A stretch of 64,000 bases of DNA from Sanderia malayensis (Eukaryota > Cnidaria > Scyphozoa > Semaeostomeae > Pelagiidae). Shown here one piece after another: positions 24,001-39,000 of this stretch. A program made the position numbers and the translations under genes. How positions within the stretch are numbered: the first letter of the stretch is position 1; each line of letters opens with the position of its first letter. The stretch is taken from NCBI GenBank assembly GCA_013076295.1, contig RQOL01000466.1, forward strand, positions 2,108,001 to 2,172,000, in the 5' to 3' direction. Below the pieces are notes generated by a model. It was given only the letters and a program-made list of their open reading frames with translations, searched no databases and was not told the DNA's origin.

Positions 24001-27000
24001 GCTTTCTTTTCATTTCCTTCCCTTCATGTTCCTGTTCTTCATTAGCGTGCTTTTCTGTTCTCTCACCTTTCACTATCTCCATCCACCTCTCTCTTATATA
24101 TTCTCCAATATACTATTTGTTTGTGCTTGTCTATACACGCATAATCTTGTTAATAATACAATGATTATCTCACAACATATCAGTTTTTGAACATGCTCAT
24201 AGGGTTAATATCCATAGAGTTTTTGTGTTTTTAAATCAACCAGAACCTTCCTTGGATTATGTTAATATTTATCTTCACCTAGAACTCGGACAATGCAAAG
24301 TCGGATGGGTTGCTTATGGTCAAAATTGCTACCAGTTCAATATGAACACCCTATCTTGGCGCTCTGCGAAATTGAGCTGTGAAAGACGGGGTGCTCAGCT
24401 TGCTACAATCGATACAAGTCTTCAAGATGCATTCATATCGAAAATGACGTTACGTGGTGGTATTGTATACGGTGCCTATATAGGTGAGCTGTGTAATCTT
24501 TTGTTTATGTGGATTCCATCACAAAACCGTGACTTCTTAGCATAATAATTTGTACTAGAGGATTTTCTGACCCGAACATGCATAATAAATGTTAGGAAAC
24601 GTTATTATATGAAATCTACATTGGCCATTGGTGGGCATGGCATTAATTGATATCATCACAGTAAATAACATGGCATTTTTTTCGTGCGAAGTAGCGATTG
24701 TATTTGAGATTGCGAGAGTTGTGTGTTTGGTGATAAATGTATCGGATCAATCCCACTTGCATTGCTTGTGTTTTCAGGTCTTTATTCCAAGACTTATAGT
24801 CCAGTTTTCTTCGATTGGATGGATGGAAGTCCACTTCTTTACACCAACTGGATGTATCGCACACCAGGAGTTGGCTACAGGAGGCAAGGTCGTGCCGTAA
24901 CAGTACAGGCGGCTGGATGGAGAGATGTCGTTACTTACTATTCTAAGGCCTACATTTGTCAGCGCAAGAAAGGTATGCGATGATCGTATTTTGGTTTTTG
25001 TAGTTAAACATAGACGATACCTTTAATTGATGTACAGTAAAAACCCGCATATGAACCTGCAAATTTCCATCCAGGCTATTGTTCAAGACAATAGGCTATT
25101 GTTTCTTGCATTGTTTTGCAGAAATATCACCCTAAAGGTTCTTAATCCATTGGCTCTTACATGCGAGTTTTTACTGTATTCTTTGTTCTTGGCATCTTAT
25201 AATTATTTTGAGTAGTACCCCCTATCACCCAAAAGGGAATCTGTTGCGACCATGATGGGGTGTTTTTATGAGGAGGCGCTTAGAAGGGTACCCAAGTCCT
25301 TCAAAAAAGACGGGAGGGGTTGTTAAAATTGCTTTTCTGTGGGGTAATTTTCTTGCTCTAAATAAAGTGCAAATTCCGCTTTTCAGATGCATTTGTGGAT
25401 GGTGATAAAAATCAAACTTGTAAGTATTTCTTCGGTTGTATTTTTTCATCTTGTTAATGCCAAGTTTCATTTTCTGCCTTGCCTTTATAATTGAATTTAA
25501 CGTCGAGTTTCCTTTTACCTTTTCGCCCTGGTGACATGTTTACAGAAGTTAATGTCCGTGTGATGATAAACTAAAGCATGTTATCCTTTTCAGCCGATTA
25601 CACGCGCAAGTTGAGTCAGTACTATTCAGCTACGATTGGTTGCTCTGTTGGCTCGAGAATGAATTTCACCTACGCAGTGTGGGGAAAAGCACCTTCTTGT
25701 GTGTACAAGGATGTTTTGGAAGTACTTCGTCGTCGATGCGCAAGGTCGAGGTACTCTTGTAGGGTATACGCCTCGCCGACGTATTATGGAAGGCATTGCT
25801 CAACACGAATGGAGCTCATATTCAATTACACTTGTATTCCGGGTATGCGAAAGTCTCCTTGTTTGTATTACGATAAGCACTCGCTTTTAAAAAAACAACG
25901 GATTAGGAACCTTCCCGGCTGATGTTTCTGATCATGACAATAGAAGATGCAGAGGACTATTGTATTTGAACAATAGGCTGGATGAAAAGTTCCATTTTTC
26001 ATGCACGTTTGTTTACTGTACACCGCCTTCATATCGTGTACAGGTTACAGGGCTACAAGATATTGGATTTAATTGTTGCTTCGGACCATAGCTGGTAAAA
26101 GCAACCCTCCACATACAGGATGTCTTCATATTTAAGAAATAGACATATGTGAAACTCTACCCTGCTTGTTTGGAGAGAACAATAGGAAGGACAATGGGCT
26201 TTTGTACTCTGCTAGACTCACTACATTGCGCCCCTGTGTCTCACTCGTTTTGCTCACTCGGTTGAGGCGAGGTTGTCCTTGTGTTGAGCGAGTTGCGAGC
26301 GAGGCACTGGGACGTAATGTAACAGGTTTAGTACTCTGCCTGTGTTTGCTTATTGGGTTGTTTTAGGAATGAAGCATATACAGTGTATATTGCAATTAAG
26401 TTGTTTTTATTTCCATTTGAAGATGCGGTTAATGATAATGATGGCTGCGATGCTAACTGGTCTTCGCCTGGAGGAAGCAGTATCCACTGTTACAAGCTTT
26501 ACCAATTGAAGAGATCGTGGTCTGACGCAAGGCAGTATTGTCAGAACAAAGGCGCCGATTTGGTATCGATCAATTCAAGGTAGTTACACCCCCCCCGATC
26601 ATCTACCGTGTACAATTGAAAGCTAATGTAATTTGAACTTTTGCCAGGGCGCTATTTAAGAATGATATATTACCGACAATCGTAGTCGAATCTGGGGAGC
26701 CCCAGATGGAGTTTTCCACCGTCTGCTTCAAACTACATTGGATAATGGAAGGGAAGGGGGTGTTTTTATGTAAGGGAAGGGGGATGTTTTTATGGAAGGG
26801 AAGGAGGATGTTTTTATGGGAAGATCTCTTTGTTCTTTTGTTTATGATTTCACCACCCTCTTGCCTCGATTATGAGCTCCCTGGCGCATGCGTTCTGTTT
26901 CCCCGAGTTTTGATTTTGCGGTTTGCTTGTTACTTCATATAGGAGGGAGGAAATTTATCTCACGTCGATGTTGATCGATTCCTTCGAACTGATGAACATT

Positions 27001-30000
27001 TGGACCGGCATGACCGATTTGAAGTTCAGAGGTAGCTACTTCTGGTCGGACACTTCCGTCGTGAGCTACACGAACTGGTATAATGGCCAGCCGGACGATT
27101 CAACAAGGCGAGGCAGCTGTGTGAAAGCCAGTCTGAACCGAGGCTACAGGGATGCGTTGTCTTGGACCGATGATAGTTGCGCAACGAGGAATTCTTTCAT
27201 TTGTAAAAAAGTGAAAGGTGAAGAACTCTTATTCATTACCCTTGTTTCTGGATTCACTGTAATAGTTTGTACGCTTATACACCTCATGCAAATTTTTTTT
27301 TTATTCCCAGCTTCGGTCACAACTAGCACACCAAGACCTACTGTTTGTATGGATTGTCATTTTGTCGATTTACCCTCTTATGCTATGATATTACATATAT
27401 TATTATTATGTAGTATTATATACCTATAATAAGAATTACTTTGTCATATAATGTGTGTGCAATTTGTTTTTCCTTCAAGCTTCGAATGCTTCCTGTCTAG
27501 CTGGTTGGTATCGTTTCAGAAGCAACTGCTATCTCCTCTCATCGGTCAAGTATGTATGAATTGCATGACCCCCGGGATTTTTTACTCGCTTCTTTTGAAA
27601 TACAGTTCGTTCATCGCGTTGCTTAAGGGGGTTTTCAATGCACCAACTGTTATGCTTTCAGTGCTTCGTGGGCTGACGCGAGAACATCGTGTATGCGACA
27701 AAAGGCTGAACTCACTTCGATTCATTCGCTGGATGAGAACGAGGCTATTTTCAATGCCACGATCACTGCTTTATTCGACTCGGCTTGGATAGGATTGCAA
27801 GATAAAGGCATTTTCACAGGTATGCAATGCACATGAATGTGATTTGCACGTGTATAATACAGTACAGGTTTTTTATGTTATAAGAAACCTGGCTCAAGCC
27901 CTACTAGTAAGAGTTTCTTAAATTTTCTATTGTTTTCTATTGTTAAGGAAAACAATAGAACAAGGGAATCTATTGTAATTTAGCACATATTCTACTAGTA
28001 AGTTTCTTATAAAGTGGTTTCTTATAAAAAATACGTGTATGCTATACAGCAGTTGTATGACAAAGTAAATATGTGAATATGTGAATATGTGTTGCATTTC
28101 CAAATGTGTTATTTTTTTATTTTATATTTTAGGCCAGAGGTGGTCGGACAGGACACCGGTTGAGTTTGTGCGATGGGATTCCGGACAGCCGGACAGTCAC
28201 ATGGGTCAACAATCATGCACCTTGATGAGCAGTAATGGATTCTGGCGTGACGCGAACTGCTTGTTGTCAAGGAAGTACATCTGCAAAGCTGCGCAGGGTT
28301 CGTTGATACTTTTGTATTGTTGTTGTTGTTGTTTTTATCATTGTCGATCACGTGTTTATCTATCTACCAATAGAACAAGTGCTTTCTGATAAGACGCCAA
28401 TCATTGATGTTTTGCTTGCTTCGTCTGGCTAATGCTCGAAGGTGCTATGAAGCCCCCAAATACAACGAGCCCCTTCCTCCAAATAGCAAAGTATTTCTTT
28501 ATCCCTTGGTAGCTTTCTTTGAAGTTCATTTTAGCAGGAATTCACACTGCAAATCGTCGGACACAAACATCTTTTATGGCTGATTGCTGTGCTGTATCTC
28601 ACATTCTGTGATATTAATTGTGATTTACCATTGCTTATTGATTGTTCCTACCAGGTAAAGCCACTGTCTATCCAACCACCAGGGGATATACAAAGCCCGT
28701 CACGCCAACCGCAAGTACGTGATGATTTATTTATGCATACAATGTTTCATTTTTTACCTACATACATTGCTTGGTGCATTGAGTCAAAGAGGATCAGTCT
28801 TTTTTCTGTGCTTCTACCATACATTCATGTATGTAAATATCTGATTTGGTTTGATGTACCGTACATTTTGTTTTAAGCCCCTCTTCCTATAACCTCAATT
28901 TTCAGCCCCCAGGGGGGCTTGGAAGAGATTTTACGGTATATGTCAATACATTGACCCACATTGTGGCCCATGGTGTGATCAAAGTGGTGGTGTAACATCT
29001 CAATTAAGTTTTTTAATATTTTAGACGTATTTGTGTCCATCCGTGTTAAATTTGTAAACATGTGATTCAAGTCTATACAGCTGATCGGGACCCTTCAATG
29101 CTCCTCACTAAATCGATCTTTTAACATCTTATTTTATGTGTTTTTTAGATTCAAAGTACTGTCCACAAGGCTGGGTATGGTCGTCTGTAACTCGTGATTG
29201 CTATTTATTCACCAATTCAACCTATAAGGCCACATGGTTTGTCGCACGTAGCTTTTGCCAGTCTAAAGGGGGGCAATTATCAAGTATTAGGACGCAAGCA
29301 GAAAACGACTTTATTGCGCCATTTACTCTCAAGTTAGTATAAGAATTTATCATTTCTTTTTTATTTCTTTTTTTTGATTAAATATTGCTTGGCTATCTCT
29401 GAACACTGTCGCTGGTATTTTGTCACACTGTGAGTTCTGAGTCTCTCTGACATGAAATAACTTTAACAATCACTAACTCTTATTGTACTGTCTTTTTTTA
29501 ATAGTTATTATCCAAAGCATTTATGGATAGGCCTAAGCGATTTGGATGTTGAATCTGGCTGGAAATGGACTGACAATTCGCCTGCAAACTTTTTCATATG
29601 GGATTCAGTACAACCCGATGACTGGTTTGGAATGGAAGACTGTGTCGTCATCAAAAACAATGGACGATGGGCCGATGTTTATTGCGGTGATAAAAAGGCT
29701 TTTGTTTGCAGAAGACCTAATAGTATGTGAATAGATATTTGATTATATTGACAAGGCTATGTGCTATTCTCTGGTTTCCATGGATCGCCAGGCTTCGGTT
29801 TTACGTGAGCTGTAATGCTTCGTATCAACAGCCGCGCGTTTATTACCCAGCATGCAGCTTGCGTGCTGGATCGTGTTGATATGAAGTATCGTTTAAATAA
29901 GACGGCCTTTATCAATGTTTTATTTGTAAAGAAGTTGCGAGTGTTTATTGGTGTCTAACGCCCTAAACGAAGACAGAAATTCATTACTGAAGCATGCAAC

Positions 30001-33000
30001 ACACTTTTATTCCTCTCCTTTTTTTGGATTTATGTTTTTTATACTCTACATTGTTCTGTTTCTTGTTTTGTTTAATTTGATTGTTTCTGAAATCAATTGT
30101 CTCTGACTTTGCAGATACCATGCCCGCGATCAGTACTGTGGCTCCGACAGCTGCTCCAGGTAGGCTATATGTCATACGTCTGCAGTAGGCTCCGTAATTC
30201 AACATTATTTCATGCATTATCACTTCGACACATCACATACAAGAACAATTGCCTATTCTTCAAACACAATAGGCAACTGTTTTATTTATTGTTTCGAGCA
30301 GAAATATCATTTTGGAGGCTCTTAATACATTGTTTCTTACTATGCGGGTTGCTAGTGTATCCCAGCTGTTGCAAGAATGGAAGCTTACTACTTAATGTCG
30401 ATTATTTCCAACAGACAGAGGCTTCTGTGAACCTGGTTGGCTCCATTACATGAGCAAGTGTTACCTGTTCAGACCGAAAGATAAGTTATCATGGTATGCT
30501 GCTAGGAATGTCTGCCGGACCTACACGACCAGTGGCAAGAGTGGCGATCTGGTTTCTATTCATTCTCGGTGAGTTCTCAAAACTTTTATGCTATACGATG
30601 CATCTTGCTTCAAGACGAAATTTCAGCCTAAAGGTTTTTGCAAAATTATAGGCTCTTATATGCTGGTTTTGCTGTATTATTTAGATCATTGCACGTTTTG
30701 ATTTTGTCTATTGCTACCAGCGAAGGTTTTCTGTGCCTCACAGTAAAATTAATCCGAACAATTGCCACGTCTAGAGCCTCAAAAGTTTGATAACCTCCCC
30801 TGCGTTTAATCGATGCATCATAGATTTGCTTGAGAACAATTTTTTAAATTTTAATTTCGTGCATTTTTGTGTTTTTTAGACACGAGAACGCGTTCTTATT
30901 CAGTCAGCTGAAGGGCTCCACAGCTCTGTTTATTGGTTTCAATGATCTACAACAAGAGCGTCGATTCCGTTGGTCAGACCAGAGTGTGGTAACATACACC
31001 AACTGGTACTCGAGACAACCTGACAATAGCAGGTACCAAGAGGATTGCACAGAATTTTGGCCCCAGTCGTCACATCGGGGCAAATGGAATGACATTAGAT
31101 GTTCCGAGAGGAGGGGGTATATATGCGAAAAAGGTAACGCTTTAGCTAATGTCCTGTTGATTTATGTAATTATGTTAATTTATGTATTACGATGTCCGTG
31201 TTTAAAAGAATTACAGTCAAATCTGCATAGTTCGAACTCGTGTAATTCGAACTTTATCTAATTTGAACAAAATTCCCCGTCCCTTCATGGATCACTAATG
31301 AACCAACTCTTATAAACAAATTTTCTCTTGTTTTTGCATAAGGCTTGACCTCGATAACTCGAACTTCTGTTTACCCGAACAATTTACTACTTCGTGGGGA
31401 TGGGCCACAAATGGATAATGACATTAGACCTATTGAAATTCAATTGTAAAACATACTGTTGTGTAGAGCTCCACACTTTTAACGAATAACGCAAGGCAAA
31501 CCAAAGCATAGAGACGTTGATAACATGATCTACCTCGAATAATTTGATTAATGTAGAATTATTATTGTTTTAGATGCATCCGCGACGAAGCCAACTGGTA
31601 CCACTACGGGTAAGAATCAGATTCAGAATCAGAATCAACATGTATTTCATATTCACCGTCTTTTCATGATAAGGACTCCAGATTTACATTGCTTCTCGGC
31701 AACCAGCTGTATTGCCAAGGTTCATGTTGATGTGGTGGTAAAACGAATCGAATGATAAAACGAATCGAATGATAAAACGAATTTCTTACCTTTTTCAAGT
31801 GAGCAATTTTCCTTGTTTCCCATAATGAAGGCGTCCCATTTTTGTCTTGATGTAGCTACTCCGGAAATTACATGTCCGAAGGGATACATGAAGCTCTACA
31901 AGAACTGCTTTGCGTTCAAAAAGCAGGCGAAGACTTGGGATGAAGCTCTTCGTGATTGCAAAGCTGATGACAGCAGGTCGAATCTTGCTTCAATACACAG
32001 CTATTATGACTCAGGTATAACCACTTGTTTCCAATTCACCAATGCGAACATTGCCCTTTTGAATTCCTTCACAGAACAATTTAACTTTGTTATAGCGTTT
32101 CGTATAGTTCTATGGAGCTAGCTGATTCGATAGAATCAACACTTTCCTAAGTGAACACCCTTGTTTTAGCAAGGTCTCCGCTTTAGAGAACAATTTGACA
32201 GTATTTTGCATTGGTATATCATCCTTTTGTAGTTACGTAACGCTATGTGATTTCACTGTAATTAATGTAGTTACAATTAAAGATCGCACGACTCGTAAAG
32301 AGCTTTTCTAGGCCACGAGCAGGTGATTAAGATGGGACCTGAATGATATTGTTACCTAATTAAAGGATATTGTAATAATGCAGGGTTCGGCTCAAGTTCC
32401 TACTTATTTCCCTCCTTTTGTGGGTCAATCATGATTTTCATATCTGTTTTGTTTATTCATTCCAGCTTTTGTATACAGCCACAGTGTTCAGTTTTCGTAT
32501 AGGGTCTGGATAGGCCTACATCGCCCATCTAACCAGACGAGCTTCAGATGGTCAAACAACGAACCACTGGATTTCAAAAGATGGTACTCATCATCACGCA
32601 GAAGCTACAACCAGCGCTCGTGTGCTTACTTCTACAATGGCTATTTTGTGTCCAACAATTGCACCGCCAAGTTTCCATACGTATGCAAGATATCAAACGG
32701 TATGTGTGTATTATTCTGTGTCTGTCTAACCAGACTTGATGAATCTCAGCAAATTGTCAATTTGGTTCACGTTGCAAAATGCTTTCTATTGTTTTAACAT
32801 GTCACTGCTATCATTTCTTTCAGAGGACGAAGAGATCAAGCCGGAACGTAAGTCAATTGCTAAGTATTGTACAAGGTGTTAAAGTATTGTATATAGCACA
32901 TGCAAATGGTTCAGGCCATTTAGAACTTCAGTTACACTGCAACATACGCATATATACCTCCGCGGACTCGCTACAGTATAGCTATAGCTATTTACATATA

Positions 33001-36000
33001 GCTGTATACATGTAGCTTTATACATATAGCCACAGTCACACTACAAGTCATGTGGATTTTCGTTGCATTATCAAGCATTATGTAATTGATATCATTTATG
33101 CTAGATCCGGGCACGTGCCCCACCGGTTGGTTGAAATACGACAAGTATTGTTACTATGTGAGAAACTCTTACTATGGCTCGAAGCGATGGGCTGCAGCAA
33201 GGCAGATTTGCTTAGACTTTGGAGCGAAGCTGGCAAGCATTCACAGTGAACAGGAAATGAATGTCATCTATGAAAAGTTGAGTTTAGGAACGAAGAATGC
33301 TTGGATTGGTAAGAAATCGTCTATTTAGTCCTAACTACCACCCATTTTGAGGCAGGCCTGGGGTTGTTACAGTGAAGCCTGGATAAAGCGGGCCTTAAGG
33401 AGCTTGCGCTGTGAGCAAGTTTTGATGTAGTGAATTTAACGAACCTCTGCTATCACAACGTAATTTGGGATCTTTGGAGGTTTGTTTTAATGGGACTTCA
33501 CATTTTTATTGACACCTGAAGCGCCATGACTTAGTGTTGATGTAGCGAAGCATTTCAAGAACCCAACGTTCTACTGCGCATTGGTGATGTGATGGGCTCA
33601 TGTATAATCTACAGGTTACAAAAAGGGCTTTTTTACATGTGACAGCTCGTGACGTGGCACTGCTTGCATTTTTCTATGTGCATTGTTTTCAGGCTTGAAC
33701 GACAGAGCAATCGAGAAGCACATGGTTTGGTCGGACGGCACTGCGTATGATTACACGAACTGGGCCAGCAAAGAACCTAATGATAATCAGGGCTACGAAA
33801 ACTGCGCCGAAATGGGTTATTTGAACGGAAAATGGAATGATGTTTCGTGCTCTTCCTATCGGGGATATGTTTGCAAGAAAGAGCTAGGTATGTTTATTAA
33901 TGAACACTTGTCTCTTATCATCTTACAGTGATTTTCTCATTCCTGGGTCGGGGTGGGGGAAGGGGATGGGGAAAGGGGTGGGGAAGGTGGTGGGTGCTTA
34001 GTTGAAGTCAACTCTGATGATCTATTTGGTTTTTGATAGGCTGTGGTGAAGCACTTGGAATGCAAAACAGATCAATAATCACAGATTTGCAGATTTCGGC
34101 ATCATCCTATTCGGGAAGGTCGTTTCCACAAAATGCCAGACTTAATTCCAGATCAGGCGCATGGTGCGCAAGTGATAATGATACGACTCCATATCTCCAG
34201 GTCAGTTGGACCGTCTAATGTCATGTTTACATTTTTCTCTCGTTCTTATTTTTACTCCCTCTCACTCGTATTCTCTCAGTCTCATTCTTATTCTTTACTT
34301 TCATTCATTATTTTCATTGAATGGGAGCTATTCCCATTCTATTTCTTTGTTTATTTGTTCCTATTTTCATTCTTGGTATTCTTCCTTTACCATTTTTGTT
34401 CTTTCTTTAGCCTTAGCCACTTTGATGTATCAGTTTTCAATTTTTGCTGCTTTTTTAGATCGATTTAAAGGAGAGGAAGCGGGTGAATCGACTCGCAATG
34501 AGAGGATATTATTCCAGATATGTTTTGTCATTCAATCTTGAATACTCCGACGATGGAACAATTTGGCAAGATTATATTGTCAATGGCCGAAAAGCGGTAA
34601 GCCTTCCTAAATACTCTGTTTTATGCTACCACACATTGTATCCTGTTGATACTGACAATTAAGAGTCGGACCACTTTCATGCATGCTTATTGTATCAAAA
34701 GTCTAATGCACTCTGCATTATGCTGAAAGATGTAGTTTTTTAGGGATCATTTTTTTCGATCTCAGATCCTGGCTGGGAACAAGAACACATACGGGACAGA
34801 TGGAGTGACATTGGACCCTGTTATTAATGCAAGATTTATTCGTCTTCGTCCACTGACGTGGAAATACGCGTGCTGCATGAGAATCGAGCTATATGGATGT
34901 GGTTACGGTATGTACACATTTGATTTTACACATTAACACGTCTTAGCATTGATGCCAAGGCTAAACTGTACCGTGGAACATTTTAAAGGACGAAGTTTTC
35001 AAGAGAGTTAATGTTCTAGTTTGCTATATATTACCTTCATAACAACACATTTGGTTTATAAATGTACAATTCAAGTTAAAACTTTACGAAAAGGAAGTGG
35101 CCAAGTTATCACTCTCTTTGACTAAATGTAACGATATAAGTTAATTTATCGTTATGTTGAGACTATTGTCTACGCCACTTGTCACTGGTTGATTTCTTCT
35201 CTATATTATTCAGAGTGCTACACTCCATTCGGCATGGAAGCGAGGACAATTCGCAATAACGAGATCACCACGTCGTCTAGTCTCAGCACTCACCAAGGCT
35301 ACGATGCTAGGTTACGAAACCCACGTGGTCAGGCGTGGTGCGCTAAGATGTCAGACGATAAGCAGTGGCTGCAAATTCACTTATCAAACAAGCCAGTTAG
35401 AATATCGCAGGTGGCGACGCAAGGTACAACACTCAATGGCAAGGCACAAATGGTACAGGCGTACAAAATAGCTTACAGTGATGATGGAAGTTCGTGGACA
35501 GACTACAAAACCTATCAAGGAGGAATCAGGGTGAGTTTTGACTTAACCGGGGTCAGGGAATTTTGTAAAGGCACTTCGATCACATTTAGTGTTTGTTGAA
35601 TTTGGGTATATTTGGCCTTTCTCTATAAACAAAGTGGCTAGCTGGGAGCACGTTTCTCTTGAGTCCCCGGTTACCCCGCTGTACATTTCTACTTATTAGA
35701 TCCAATGTTGGAATACCAATCCGAGAGCGATAGAAATGGTATTAAAGTAGATGGCTTCATGGATCAGGATTGATTTTGAAGTGAATGGAAGTGAGGATTC
35801 CTTCAAAGAAATCAACATCTTACATTGTTCTGTATTTAATTGTAGATATTCAGTGGAAACAGTTTTCCTGACTCGGTTGTGTTCCATGCTTTCACGAAAC
35901 CGGTTACTGGCAGATACATCCGGTTTATGCCACTGAAGTGGAGCGGTAGCATATGCATGAGAGTTGAGGTTTATGGATGTCCTTACGGTAAAATCCTTGT

Positions 36001-39000
36001 AAACCTGCTCTAAGTCTTATGAACCTTTTATGCTATTGGTCTCACGAACTTACACTGAACTATTGGTTTTGTGAGCCTGCTCCACGCTATAGGTCTTGTA
36101 ACTTACTTGTATTCTGATCTCTTATAGAGTGCGACAAGCCAATTGGTATTGCGAATAGCAAAGTTCCTGATAAAGCTATCACAGCGTCGTCATCAACTAC
36201 CTCTCACTCGTCTTCACAAGCAAGACTCAACAGAGGAGCATTCAATGTCGGATCGTGGTGTGCGCAATTTGCTAATCAACAACAGTACTTAGAGGTATGA
36301 TAACGACCAATCATCCATCTAAGCGTATTACTTTACTCTGTACTGTGTTTGAGGTACTCTGTACTGTGTTTGAAGTACTCTGTACTGTGTTTAAGGTACT
36401 CTGTACTGTGCTTGAGGTACTCTGTACTGTGTTTGAAATACTCTGTACTGTATTTGAGGTACTCTGTACTGTGTTTGAAATACTCTGTACTGTGTTTAAG
36501 GTACTCTGTATTGTGTTTAAGGTACTCTGTACTGTGTTGGAAGTACTCTGTACTGTATTTGAGGTACTCTGTACTGTGTTGGAAGTACTCTGTACTGTAT
36601 TTGAGGTACTCTGTACTGTGTTTGAGGTACTCTGTACTGTGTTTGAAGTACTCTGTACTGTATTTGAGGTACTCTGTACTGTATTTGAAGTACTCTGTAC
36701 TGTATTTGAGGTACTCTGTACTGTGTTTGAAGTACTCTGTACTGTATTTGAGATACTCTTTACTGTGTTTAAGGTACTCTGTACTGTGTTTGAGGTACTC
36801 TGTACTGTGTTTGAGGTACTCTGTAGTGTGTTTGAGGTACTCTGCACTGTGTTTGGAGTACTCTGTACTGTACTATAGGTTTTCGTTCTGTTCTAAAAGT
36901 ATTTTGCAACGCATTGAAGGTGCTTCGTACGGCACTTTATCAAAGGTACTCTTTACTTTTCCAAAGGTAAAGGTACTCTGTACTTTTCCAACGGTGTTCT
37001 GTACTGTTATAGGTTCTCTGTTGTTTTCTGAATAACATACAGAAATTACATAGTAAGTTTAACTTACAATTACATAGTACTCTGCACTACAACACAACTA
37101 CTCTGCACTATAACCAAAAGTACTCTCTACTTTGCTTTAGGTTTTCTGTTTAAAGCACGCCTTTCATTACGGTATAAGCAATATAGACTGACGTGTTGCA
37201 TGTATCAAGAAGCCAGACTCTAATAAGACCTTTGTTTTTGATGTTTTAGATTAACCTTGGGGCTGAGTCGCGCATCACAGCTATCGACACTCAAGGCTTT
37301 GAAGGGGACATCTCAAAATACGTAACAGATTACAGAGTTCAATACAGCATGGATGCGAAATTCTGGAATTTATATGAAGTCAAGGGTGTTATTCAAGTGA
37401 GCATCCAATACATTGCTGTTTGCTTTCCTCCTCATTCTTTGCCTTTACATATGCCGTAATGCTTCGACTAAACGCCCCCTTCTTTTAAACGCCCCCTCGA
37501 ATAAAGGTCCCCTAAAATATCAAAAAATTTAATAAACGCCCGGTTTAATCGCATTACTGTAGTCATCTCCGTTGGTTAAAAGCGTTAAAGTTAATCAGTG
37601 TTTATGTCTGTTTTTTTACCAATACAATCCCGTGTTTTATGTTGTATTGTTATGCAGCTGTATTATTGTATCGCTGAGTCATTCCATGCTATTCTTCCAT
37701 GATGTTATACTAGGTTTTTGATGCAGTGGAAGTTTTTGGCAGTTTTCATTGTGAATTGGATGTTCCTTGTTTTTGGTGATTGTCTTTTATTTTATTGCAG
37801 ACGTTTGTTGGAAATAGCAACGGAAGATTGGTGAAGAAGAACTTGCTGCCTGTCCCTATTCGAGCGAAATTCATCAGGATAAACCCCCGTCACTGGAAGC
37901 AAGGAATCTGCATGAGGATCGAATTATATGGCTGCTTGCTTTGTAAGTGGTTTTGAATGGGGGGGCTATACGGCCACCTCTTTGTCGTTCGTCAATGCTT
38001 TGTAATGTTGTAAACACGTGATCTTTGAAGCTTGTGTTTGGATGTTTAAGTCTTTGAATTTTCAAGTCTTTAAACTTTTAAATGTTTAAATGTTTCAGCT
38101 CCTGCTACCTACCCAACTGACAAGCCCGCGACCAAGAAACGTGTCATGAAAGGATCCATAAAATTGTCTGAAGAAAAATTTATCGATGACTATAAGAATA
38201 AGAACAGCAAGAATTACATCGTCCTTGTCGAAAAAATAGAAACTGCGGTATGTTTTGTTCTTATTGGCTGACGTGCATGTTAAGCACGTCCAGCTCAGCT
38301 CTGTGTGCTTTATTTTGAAGCATTATGTCACGTAATGACGGCATTAATCTTATAATTACATTATTTTGATTATTTCTAGATAACTAATCTCTACATAGAA
38401 GATTACACTTTCAAAAAGGGATTTGAAAGTGTTCAAGTAACTAACTTGAAGTACGTATTATTTTTAGCAACTTTAATCTCTTTGATGATGTTTAATCTCC
38501 ACGTGATGATTTGTACCTGTAAATATATACCCCTTGCGAAATATCATTATTCTTTCAGCTATTTTACCATTAGATTGAGCTATATCTGTTTTTAAGTAAA
38601 GCATGGCAAAGTATGAGAATAGCCTCCTTTTGATGTTATTGTGAGGTTGTGTTTTTGATTTCGCAGACCTGGAAGTGTCATTGCCTCTTTTATAATCATT
38701 TACCAAACTACTGATAAAAATGCAACAGCTCCGCTGCAGAAGGCTGTCAAAGAAGGAAAGCTTGGCGATTTTAAAGTCGATAAATCCTCTTTGAAAATTT
38801 CTGATGGTAAGACGACTTTACATGAAGTTAAATGAATAACATCCCTTGTTAGATTGCAGTATTTATTTTTTGCTCTTTATTATAATTCTCTATGATAATC
38901 CAACAATTTTTATAACTTTCAATAAAATTGTTTATTAATTTTTGATATGTATATGATAAAGACTTTTGGAGCAGGTACACGAGAACTATTCAATATATTT

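Noticed and set aside
36337..36875. Regular repeat array resembling a CRISPR
   Set aside because: Units are directly contiguous with no unique spacers, in an animal intron; it is a minisatellite.
36297..37035. Long open frames on both strands (178-228 codons)
   Set aside because: They are produced by the 21-bp tandem repeat, whose length is a multiple of three; the encoded peptides are simple repeats.
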